Assembly (NCBI GenBank): GCA_034336665.1
Contig: CM067592.1
Span: forward strand, 49,493,783 to 49,557,782
DNA: 64,000 bases
Reading direction: 5' to 3'
From: Luscinia megarhynchos
Taxonomy: Eukaryota > Chordata > Aves > Passeriformes > Turdidae
The translations under genes and the position numbers were made by a program. Shown one piece after another: positions 22,501-34,500 of the stretch (position 1 is its first letter; every line of letters begins with the position of its first letter). A model generated the notes under the pieces. The model was not told where the DNA came from. It did no database searches and saw nothing but the letters and a program-made list of their open reading frames with translations.

Positions 22501-25500
22501 CAGAAATGAAACGAGAGTCGGTCAGCACCCGTGTTAAATTAAAGATTGTTCCTCATCTTCTACGATCCCGGCAAGCTGCAGAAACGTTCCCAGCTAACAT
22601 TCAGGTGATGTTTATTTTACAAAGCTGCACTTTCTAATCAGTTTGATGATACAGTTCCTCCAGTACTTAGAGTTAGGAAGCATTGTTACTGATGACAGTG
22701 TTCAAAGAAGAGGGGAAATGGAAATCTTTGAAAGTTAAGCCAGACACTCTCTAATCTCCTCCTTCCTTTTGGTCAGGTGGTATATGATGGACTCTTCGGT
22801 GCAAATACAAATGCAAAACTGAGAAGTCTGTCTTTACAGTTTGTGCATCATATTTGTATCATGTAAGTAGTTCAGAGAGCTCAATGCTCTCAATGCTTTT
22901 TACCTATCTGCCTGAAAGCCACTCTGTTTAATAAAGATATAACTAAACTAATGAGTTTTAAAACTCGGGGAAAGTAGGATTTTTATTTTTTTTTACTTAA
23001 TCCTTAAAGCTCAGTGTGTCTGTGCTTACACACAATAAGTTGTATTTTTTCATCTTAACACAGTCAAGAAAAGTGATACTAGAGAAGATCCTTCTCAGAT
23101 ATCCAGAAGATAATATTTTGTTGATTTCTCTAATTACAGTTGTCCAGAGAGTAAAATAAAGCCCTTAGGTCCAATGCTTTTAAATGGACTTACAAAGCTG
23201 ATCAATGAATACAAAGAGGTAAGATGAAAAATTCTTTACTGTAGTACTTTGTGTGAATGAAAGCAAAGTATAAATAAATTTATGATGGAAACCGGTGTAT
23301 CTTTTTTTTGTGTTTACTTGTAAGAATTGTTGAAGAGAAGCAAGTATTTTAAAATGGAAAAGAGGAAAACTCTTCTGTTTATTTAACACTTATAGATATG
23401 TGCTTGGGCACCAATTGCAACATCTCAGGAAACAATAGCGCTAGTAATATAAAGAGAGAAGTCAAAGTAGTATCTAGCTGCTCTTACTCTGGAGTACACA
23501 AGGACCTCAACTCTGGATTGTTTATCCCATTGTTTTAAGCATCTGTATAGGCCTGCTTGTTATACATTCCATCCTATCTATCCAGGCATGGTATTACTAT
23601 GGGATGGGTGTAACCAAAGAGAGTTGCAAATGCCAATCTGGCCTAATGAGGTGTTTCCAGTGCCATTTCAGAAGTCGAACCCCCATGATATTCCTATGTG
23701 TACCTTAGAAAGGGCAGATGTTGCAGATCACCTCTTCTGCAGCTTTGAACTTTTTGCTGCTTCATTTGAACTTTGAATGTGACCTTCTGACCTGAGTTGG
23801 TGCTTGAATGCATGGGACACCCTGCCATTGGGAAGGGAATGAAAAAGGATGCAGTAATCCCCTTTTATAAATGTGCTGTATTGGTCATCCATAGGATGCA
23901 TTGCACACACAGCTTCCTTTGTTTACAGCTGCTGTTCAGAACTAGTGGAAGATTTCTGCCCCCTGCTACTGTTTCATATACACTCACTGAATCTCCTTAT
24001 TTGTTTCTTTTGAACTAAAATGGGGTTAGCTGAGACCAGAAGAGAGATTTACATTTTGCCACAACTTGCAATTTCTCTGTTTCTTAGACAAAAGTATGCT
24101 TCCTCTGTTTCTGTATAATGTTTTTATTCTTTGCTAGAAATATTTTATATTTTAGAATTCTTTTTCCATTAAAGCCTGCTTGAGCAATTTGAAGACAGGA
24201 TTTAAAGTAAATGTTTATTTATAAAAAATATACTTGTATGTATTTCCAGTTTTGCTAAATTCTGTTTATTGTTTTGTTATTCAAGGATTCAAAACTGCTC
24301 TCAATGGCATATTCAGCAGTTGGAAAGCTCTCCAGGTAACTGAAGCATAATTTAAGCAATGGGAGATTGAATAACTTTTCCACAGTAATCAGTTAATTTA
24401 TCAACAGTAAGCTTTATGCCACCTGCCAGTTTTGCAGTTGAGTGCATGGTGCAGAGAAAAGCATTCTTCTTGTGACAACTCCAGAGATGTAAAAAGAAAT
24501 ATGTTTTTAGATGATAGCTTCTCTAGCAGTGATTAATGGCAGTCCATGAATTATGCACAGAATTTTAGAAATGGTTTTGCATTCTGGATTGCCAGAAATA
24601 CAAATTTAAGGAATGTTCAGCAAAGACCAGAGTGCATGAAGCCAGGCAAGTGGTATGTTTAGTCACGCTAGTGATCTAAGTGGTTGTCCATAAAATGTCT
24701 CACTTTCCAAACTGTGTTAAGGGAGGGAGAATGTGCTGCTTTATGGTGGATATGGCTAAGATAGAGCAAACTTTCTGTACTGGCTCTAATTGTTTGACAC
24801 TTAAAATTTGGAATGAGGGGAAGACCAATGAAATGTGAAGCATTTCAATTAAAACAACACAAAAACTTCATGGGTTAAAATATCTTGTTTCAGCCGAATG
24901 CCTCAGCTCTTTACCAAGGATATAGCGCTGGTACAGCAGTTTTTTGAAGCCTTATGCAAGGTAGGTGCTGATGGTGCTTTGGGAAATCATGATTGTTTTT
25001 GTTGCATTTAAATGTTGCTTGGGGTGAATGAGCAGGAAAGTCCTTTGCAGGGTTTTACAGAGATGTTTATTTCAGCCACGCACGTATCCAGGGTTGGAGG
25101 AACAAAGGCAAAGGCTCTTGTGAGGATCCAGGTTTTAGTACATGGGATAAGCAGAGGTGGGAGAGCATCAGGGACCAATTACCAAGGGACACGGGGGTGC
25201 TAAAGGGAAGGGCCAGGGCAGAGGACCAACATGGAATTAGGGTGGGAGTGACCGAAAGGCTGACCGACAGGGAGAGGGAACAGGGCTTGTTCTAATTGGG
25301 AATGACTTTCTGAGTCTCCACAGTTTTCTTCTGATTCTCCTCAGTTCTTGACACTACACTCTGTAAAGTGAAAACTCCTGTTTTTTTTTACTGCAGGAAG
25401 ATGCTGATACTAGGCTTGCCATTCAAGAGGCATTATCTATGATGGTTGGAGCATATAGTAACTTGGAAGGAGCCCAGCGTACCCTCATGGAAGCTCTTGT

Positions 25501-28500
25501 AGCTTCTTACTTAATAAAGGTATTTTCAGTGAAGTCAAAATCACATACCTTAAAAAAAAGCAATTAATTGTCTTCCTTTTTCCTGACACTTTCTGTTAGA
25601 TACTTCTGGAGCATATCTTCCTTTTCTTACTGAATGTATTGGCCTGTCTGTGAGAAGGCAGGGTGTGTATGCTCTGATAAAATATTTTTAACATGGCTTG
25701 GTGACATGAAAGGTAACACCGCAGTTCTCTATTTGTGTTCTGTTTAGCAAAAAACTGAATCCATTGCTATTGCATTGTATGTTTCTCATAGTCTTCTCTT
25801 TAGAAAACTTTGAGAAGTAAATGCTTAAAGGACAGTCTTCTGAAATGCTTTGGGAAATGGAGAGTTTGGTAGAAAGGATCATTCACTGTAAATGGGGTTT
25901 CGGCAAGCTGTGTGATAGCTGATGTAAGGCACCTGTGAACCTCTCCAGGAGCTCAGCCTTGAGACACTAGTCTAGACTAAACCAGACTTGACTTACTCAT
26001 ACTTTGAATACCTTGTTTGTGTTCAGAATACACCTGAAGTCTGGCTTTTTCGAAGGAACTGTTGTGTACTTGGTGTTTGCATGGGTACTCAGGCTGACTG
26101 TGAAGGTGTATGTATTTCTACTGCAAGAGAGAATTTTTGTGCTGGTAACTCCTTTGCTCAAGGGATGTAAGTCTCCAGGCATTACCTTTTTGAGACTATC
26201 TGTACCTTACAGACAGAATGACCACCCTAAGCTGATGTTTCTTCCTCGCCTCTGGCTATGCTGCTCCTAAGCATAGCTCTGTTTTCGTTGGAGAGATGAT
26301 ATATGTCAGTTTCATTTAATTTCAAAACTACCTGGATGGAGCAGTTAAGTTTTTCAGGAATTAGTATGATTCCCCAAAGTGTGTATGTGTTTAATTAAAC
26401 ATTTAATTATGTTTAATTTAATTCCCCCACTTGTGTATGTATGAGAATTGCTTTTTCTTTGCCCTGTCTACTGCCATATGAAGTACAAACACAAGTAATG
26501 TCTCAAAATGTCTAAACTTTTTGAATCATGTTGGTATCAGAAGTAAAACAAATGACTGATAATGTACAAGTGGTGAAAGTCATTACTGCTGTCATTTAAA
26601 ACTCAACCATATGTTTGTGTCTTTTTCCTTTAAGCCTGAAGTTCAAGTACGTCAAGTGGCTGTAAAATTTGCTAGCACAGTGTTCCCTCCAGATCATATC
26701 CCTTCCAGATACTTACTCCTGTTAGCTGCAGGAGACCCGTAAGTTGTTTTCCTTTATAAATTATTTTTTCATAAATATGTGTGTATGTTTGTGTGTATAT
26801 GTATGTATGTATATGCATATCCAGACACACATGTATATACATTTTTATATATTTGGATTAAATATTAATTCATTTATCTGTGTGTGTGTGTAAATTCGCA
26901 CATAAATAACTCAAAGGAGATTAAATACGGTAATTTGGAAATCAAACTTCACATTCTTGATGTTTCTGTGGAGAACTGTTACTGTACTCAGTGGCAGTCT
27001 TTAGATTGTTTTTCTTGTTTCAGATGAACTGCAGTCACTAAAGCACTTCATATTAATGATCAATTGCAATTGGAAAATTAAAAATGCATTAACTGAAATC
27101 CCTTTTACAGTGTCTAGAAATCGTTTTTTCCTGGAAAATTCAATCACTTTGTTTTTATCGTGTGTTTGAAAAGAGTTGAGCATGCAGTTTTGAGAGTTGC
27201 CACTCTCTGCTGAGGAGTAGGTGACTTGTTAAATTACAATAATAATTTCATTTGCAATTTTCTGTTACTGTAGTGTAAGTGGTGGGAGGTTTTTTCCAGC
27301 TTACTTTAATTACTAAATTTTTGATGAGAGTAGCTGTTGTATAACCAAGGAAAGCTAAACAGATCAGTTGCAACAACCAACTTTGTCATTGTAGTGTCTG
27401 TACTGTTTCATGAGTAGTTATCTATTGTTGAGTAAATAATGATAAACCTGGTAGGTGGCAGCTGAAGCTTAACTATAGGAAGGGAAAGGGAGAAGTAGCA
27501 GATAGGAAAACAAGTGTGTGGGAACCAGGAACTGACAGTGAACACTAGAAGGGTGTAAGAGGAACAGAAGTGAGCTCATCTAGACAGTTTTGGAAAGAGC
27601 ACTCAGTAATATCCCTTTTTCTTTCCTGTCTCTAAAATAAACAAATATTAAAAGTTGTAGTGGAAGATTTTTTTTCTCTCTTTCTTTCAACAGCCCCCCC
27701 ACGTCTCATTTAAAAACTGTTCTCTCTTCCCCAGCTTCCCAACATATCTTATTGCTCATTAAAGGCTGCTTGTTCTGTGAAAATAATGCTTGTTTCTCAT
27801 TTATTCTTCTGAAAGACGGGAGGAGGTACATGGAGAAGCCCAGCGGGTATTGAGAACATTTTCTGGAAAAAATGAAAAGGAGAGTTCTGGGAGGCAGATG
27901 CCTTCCTTCCCTGAAATGGTCCATTACATTCAAGACAAGGTACAGTGCTTCTGTCACAGTAAATGACAAATAAATGCATGATACTCAGGCATGGGATAAG
28001 TGTGGTCTTGTCTTCCCTGTGTCTGTTTCCTAGAGCTGCCCCAAGGAATAAAGTTAGTGAAAATCAAAATAAAGACCACACATAGTATTTCATTGCCAAG
28101 ATTATCACTTGTCACCACTTTCTGCTGGCAGTAATTGCAAAAGATCCAAGTGTTAAGTAGTGAGGCAGATCTTTAAAAAAAATGAACAAAAGATGAATCT
28201 TTCAAAAAGGGAATGTTTTGCATTTTTGAAATTTGTGCTGATGATATGCAAAATGAGGAATCCAGTTTTCAAGCCTAGTAATCTGGTGTGTTTCACAAAC
28301 ACAGTTCCTGAAGGTGTAAGAAGACTACTTTTTATCTGGCCCAGTGAACAGTAATGTACATAAATGAAAAAAAGTATCCTAGGCTAGGAAAGGAGATACT
28401 AGGACAAGTGAAGAAGCCTGATTTATTTAAAGGCTTAAAGGCTTAGTTTTTCATCTTCATTGCAATTTGTAGAATAATGGCCATGTAAATGGCCTTTATG

Positions 28501-31500
28501 AGTTTAGTGGAATGATGCACCAAAAATTGTGCCACTCAGTGTACTCACAACTGTTTGCACTGAGAGCTCATCTAGAGAAGTGCTAAAATATTGTTTGTGT
28601 TACATACTTCTGTGTATAGTAGCTATTCTAGGTTTACAAGCAGTGAAGGAGATGTGGAGAGTCACTGACAATATTTTTTCCTGTCAGAGCCTACTTTTAA
28701 AAAAAATGTCATAAGTATGTAATGTTGAAGCACATGTGATTTTGCAGGAGATCTGTGATAGCAGAACTCTTATATCTGAGAGATTTCTTCTGAAATGTGT
28801 TTCTGGTGGTGTTATACTCTACTAATAGTCTGAAGTATTTGAAGTTCTGTGAGAGAACTTACTTTTTGTCCAGAATGCTCTCTGTTTAAGTAGATATAAA
28901 AAAATTAAGAAACCAAGATTGGGTTTTAGATAACACTTAAATTTTGTCTCCCTGAAGTTAGTTTTAGTTTTATGTTTTTTAACATTTGTAGTGTCACTAA
29001 ATAATTATGGATCAGTGCAGTTTAATCACTACTGACAAAAGCAAGAGTTTCTCAGTCATGGGGGAATTAAAATCTTTTTCGAGCACTTTTCCAATCTTTA
29101 TGTGTCCTGAAAGTGTATTTAAAAATCCTAGAGGTGTAATTATTTGTTTTGTTATCTCAAAGTGTGATTTTTCACGTACCATCAATAATCTGTGACTTTT
29201 GGAGATTGCTCGAGAAGTCTGTATGCATTGCTTGGCACAGTTGGCTGAGATGAAAAAGGACTGCATGATTTAGCATGATCCTTTTCTACGTGTGAAAGAG
29301 AAGGACTCAATCTGCTGGGTATGGGTGGGAAACCATTCCTCAGGGGAGTCACTGTCTGTTCATAGATCAGGTTTTCTTTACTAAATCTCTGTCATCGAAA
29401 TTAGCATTGCAAAAGATCACGGTGTGTTAAGGGGAGTGCGGATCTGTTGTCTTCTGCAGTTGCCTTGTGTGTTTACTCAATACAAGGCTGCCTGACTGAA
29501 TCAAGCCCTACCACTGATGTGCATGTTGCGTATTTAATATATGCATATTGCTTTTCTGCAACATTTGCATTGGGTTTCACTTAAAACCTCCTGTTTGGAT
29601 GTTTTTGGCTGGCATATTCCTGCTTGTCAAAGCTAACATTTACATGGAAAGAAGTTGCTCACTTGCTGCTGCAGCCTTCCACATAGCAGGTAGAGAGATT
29701 CCCTTGGAGTCTCTCTGTCTCAGAGGCTCCGTGGATTTGGCTGGCACAGCACAGGCACCCACCTCCCAGTGCTGGGGAAGCCTGGCTTCTTTGCAACCTC
29801 TCCAGGCAGAGCTGCCATTTTAAAGCTTTCTGGCTGCCTGTCAGGAGGGAGGTTGAGACTTTGGAAGTTTATGAGGTACTTTAGTTTTAAATTCTAAAGT
29901 GCTTCTTTCTTTCCTAAAAGGAAGAAAGAATGTTGTACTCCTTCAGCCTCCCCTGCTATTCCCTCTCATGCATTCAGAGTTTCCTCTTTCTGAATTGATG
30001 TAAAGTAGATCAACTTGACTATCATCAAGTGCGCTGTGCCCTTTTTATTGCAGAGCTGTTATACATTTTCGGTTGCTAAGTGGAGGATTAACACAGTCAA
30101 TCAGCAAAATTTTACTGAGCTTTCCAACATTTCTGCTATTATGGTCTGAATATTCTACTCATAATATATTCTGTTGTTTAGGCCACTCACCGAATGAAAA
30201 CACCAGCTAAATATATGACTGGAACTGCAGCATTGCCTTTTAATCCTGCCACATTTGGAGAGGTAATTTTCCGGTTTTACTTTCTCAGATTCATGTACCA
30301 CTATTTATCTAGAGGACAGCATAAAAAATTACCAGGTACCATGAGTCACCCTACATTCGAAAGTGCTTTGAAACAGATGTTTGAATTAACTCTCCATCCT
30401 TTGTCCTTAAACAGCAGTCTGATCAAGATTTTCCTGGGGAATTTGGGAGGAATGTTCACGAGAGGATTGCTGCACTTCTTTTCTGCAGCATCACTAGTGG
30501 AGTAGCATTAGATATCAGACAGGCAGTCCTGTGCAGAGATCCCATTATGCTCCTTGGGGCTCTTTTCCTAACAGAATCCCAGGCTTTGGAGGTCTGTAGA
30601 CACAAACTGAGATGGGAAGCGACATCTGTACTAGCAATGTATTGGGTTGCATTTGTACACATGCCAAATCGTTGTAGGCTACAGGCTGAGCTCTGCAAGA
30701 AGTTGCATCAGCTGGTGATAAACCAAAAGGCTGCATATGATTTAATCTCCTAGAGAGTGATGTGGGGTTGTCAGGGCTATTGCAGAAAGCCGTCCAAAGG
30801 TTTGTTACACTTTATATTTGTTCCTGTTACTATACTAACTATTCTGTCTCTATTTGATAGAAGAAAAAGTTATTCCATTTTGGTTACGTTGAACACAGTA
30901 TATTCTCTGCTCTTTTGTCTCCTGCATAGCTTTTCAAGTGCATATGCATTCAGGATCCTGTGTTTTTATCTTCTCTACTTAGATAGTTCTCTATCTGCGG
31001 ATGTGTCTTGCTCACAGTGCTGGTGTGGTGCCAACCTCACAGAGCTTGGCAGAAATGCAAGATCATGCTCCAGCCATTGGACGTTACATAAGAAACCTCA
31101 TGTCTGGCAACCACATATCTTTCTCTTCTTCGTCCTCCTCCTCCTCTTCAAAAAGTGCAGAAACCAACCCTGTACATATATATATCGGCCTTCTTCAGCA
31201 GCTCTTAGCTGGTGTTGGAGGTAAGAAGCTGTGTGCAGCAGTATCCTGAAGAAATCAATATCTTCTCTTACTAGAAATGAATTGTCTTGTGTTTTGAACT
31301 TAGCTTCAGCAATCAGAGTTAAACGCAGACTATGTACTATTTAGTTTACACTTGTTTTCTTCTGTGCTATTTTGTAGGTGGGAGAAAGCATGGCTGTAAA
31401 ATTGCTGCATCAGTTGACATAATAGTGTAAAATTGGGAAGCCATTGTATATAACAACTTCCTCACCAGTGAATTCTGTCTTCCTCATCTGAATAATAGCC

Positions 31501-34500
31501 TATCTGCCACAAGTGTAGTCCAAAACATTTGAATGCATTTTGAATGAATTGCTACTAGAGTGTTTACTTTTATTAGTTTCCCTAATATGTCTGAGAAATA
31601 TTACACCCTATTATTCTGTATTGTTTGTTATTCCTAGTGAATTACAAATAAATGCCTGAAATGCCTGATACTTCTTTACCTGTTTTTAGCAGTGAGTGTT
31701 ACATTGTTGTAAATACTGGAGTTGTTTAATAACCTGTTTCTTTAATTATTGTTTAGGTTTGCCAGTCATGTATTGTCTTCTAGAAGTTGTTTCAGTGTAT
31801 CCAGAAAAACTAGCTACCAGATTTGTAGACAAAATGGATTGGATTAAGGTATTGTGAAAACCCACTTTTTTGGGTGTTTTTCTGGGGAGTGGATGGAATT
31901 TGGCATTAGCAAAATCTGGCACATTTCCCATGGTGAAACAGAGTATTATTACACACTTGATTTGAAATCTGATATTTCTACTCACAGTCAACAGCTCATG
32001 AAATGTTGTACATGCCAGAATAGGGAAAATTATTTTTTGGTTCTTTTATATTACTGTTTTTGTTCCTTCACTTACATGTTCTGGGTAGTCTGTCATCTAT
32101 CCTGTTGGTATAGTCATCCATTTTTTTCTCTGCAGAAGAAAACTGAAGACAAAATTCTGCATTTTTGGCAGTGTGAATGTTTCAATGGCAAGATGTGAAT
32201 GACTTCTTAGAAGATGAGATTAATGACATCCCTAGTTGTTTTAGAGACCTTTCTGTGGAGATGTTGTTTTTTTTCTGTTTATTAGCCCCAGATAAAAAAA
32301 AAAAACCCATATACTGGAGTCTGCTTGGGAGTAAGCCAAAGAGAATTCTGCTTTCCTTTTCCTTTGCTCAGACAACTCTGCTTTTTAATGATTTGCCTCA
32401 AACATCTATGATTTTTGAAGGTCTTACAGGTTGCCGTTGCTTTCACTGGGGCAATCTGGCAGAAACAAATACTTAGGCAAGGTTAAAAAACATTGGAATG
32501 TGTTCTAATAATTTCTCCTGATGATATCTGAGCTACATTGCACTGTATACAGGTTATCACCTTCCATTTACTTGGAGGTATGAACCACACAGGAGAATAC
32601 TTAAAAACATGCCTTTTCAGTATTCCTCATCGTTTATGGAAAACACTTCCTTGTCCTTGGCCTAGTGTCCATACAGAATTAAGCTTCTAGGAGTAGTTAT
32701 TGGTAGTACCGAGTCTCAGAAATAACATAAATCATATTTCATGTATTTTTGCCTTGCCAAGTGAAACGAACAGGTTGAGGGGTTTGTTAGAAGTCAGATA
32801 TGTTATCTGATGCTAGGTTGAAATTAGCATTATATTTCATGACCCTGAAAGATTATTTCTTGTTGTTTGCATGGCTCATTTTGGTTTCTTTGTGGTGGCC
32901 CAAGGCACTAAAAGATTTGGGTATGAATTTTTCATGGGAATGTGTTGCATTATACATCAAATTGCTGGCAGAGGTAAGATAATGTCATAACAAATTACCT
33001 GAAGCTTCCAGAATTCAAATTTTGATAACCTATTCAGACAATACAAGATGTCAGATACAAATTGGGTAATTTTGCTTTGAGAACTGTGGTTTTCTGGACA
33101 CTTTTTTTGTCATGGTTGGATTTGAATGGCTAACTGTCTTGAGGGGTTTTTTTCCCTTTGATTGATAAGAAGGATATGCAAACCTCCAGCTGCTCAGGGA
33201 AAGTAGTGGTTATGGGTGTGTTTTTTTTTAAGCACAGTATGAAAGTGAAACCTGGAAGCTCTTAGCTGAAGACAAAATTCGGCCAAGAATTTGATCTGTG
33301 TGTTTTGACACAGAACTGTTGGGTGGCCGGCCCTCTTGTGGCTGGTGGTCTTCTTTCTCAAGTGTGTAATGAATTTTCAGCTGTGTTGAATTGAGGGCTT
33401 TGTTTCTTATTAAGTGACAAAGCTGTTGGTTTAAAGAGTGCTTTCTGAACTGATAACTATTTATGTATCTCCATGACAATTGTCTTTGTATATTGAAGCT
33501 CTTAATGAACAGACCGGGTAAGAAGCTGCTTCCCTATTTCATGGTTTGTGTTGGTTTTTTTTAACTTCCACAGAACCTGATGAACACTAACAAAGAGGAA
33601 ATGCGTGAGCTTGCAGCCCTGTTTTACTCTGTAGTGATGTCTACTATGTCTGGAGATGATCTTCGGGCATCCTTGGAGCAGCTGATCAAGATGACAAAAG
33701 ACAGCCATGTAATTATCTTCTTTTTTCTGCTTCTTGTTTTTTCTCCTGTCATATAACTGATAGGATATTTGAATCTCACTGTGTCCAGGATGTATTAACC
33801 TTAATCTGGGTGTAAAATTAACTGACTCCCAGTTGGATTGTGAGAAGGGATTTTTGTTGTAGGTGAATGCTACAGATCTTTAAATAAATTAATCCCTGAA
33901 GCTGTTAAGGTCAGTAGGAGGATTTCATGAAGGCACATCCCAAGCAAAGCACCGTCAGGTACTTAACCACTTTTAGCCAGCTAAATTGTCATATTCCATT
34001 GCATGTAAATGGATCCCACTACCTACCTCAAACTGTTTACCAGTTCCTTATTCCTGAGCACCCACAGAATCAAGAAAGTTTTTAGCTTGTTAAAATGTTT
34101 AACTCATTCCCTCCTGAGCAATGGTCACGTCCTGGGTCCTCACTGCCTCAGAATCTTGTGCTGTGTTAGGGCTGTGCCTTTTTTTTTTCTTGCCCCACAT
34201 GGACTGCTCAGCAGCCCTCCACAGCTGTGTCTTGACATGGCATGTTTGCCTGCGTTCCCTTCTCCAGCAACTCCTTTTGCCTCCCCGTGTACTTATTGCT
34301 CCATTTTGCCTCTGCAAGCGTGGAAAAGAAGTCCTGAAAACAAACCGGTCTGATTTCTGTACTGGTGTGTCCTGAATCCTGTGTGGGAGGGGAAGGTGTA
34401 GCATTTCTGGATTCTGTTTTCCCGAAATGGTTTTGTATCAGTCTCTTTAAAGGACTTAAAGGGCCACCATTTTACATTGCAGGTAACAGGCTGACAAGAA

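Larger units (their letters stand above)
20359..24893. other. ECPAS: ECPAS introns 6-12 outside exons
   Basis: Introns of 472, 1195, 237, 172, 277, 1067 and 558 nt between exons 6 and 13. No repeat, RNA gene or extra exon recognised. Confidence 0.6.
25520..30181. other. ECPAS: ECPAS introns 14-16 outside exons 15 and 16
   Basis: Introns of 1115, 1077 and 2242 nt. Contains an AT-rich inverted repeat at 26393-26418 and a TG/TA-rich stretch at 26775-26890. Intron 16 shows nothing recognised. Confidence 0.6.

Noticed and set aside
30194..30505. Open frame of 103 codons that might be a longer exon 17.
   Set aside because: The gtaatt donor at 30263 fits the phase of exon 18, whose first residues continue the known ECM29 sequence. 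The extension has no family match.
30757..31224. Open frame of 155 codons in intron 17 and exon 18.
   Set aside because: It reads exon 18 in the wrong frame; the true frame matches ECM29.
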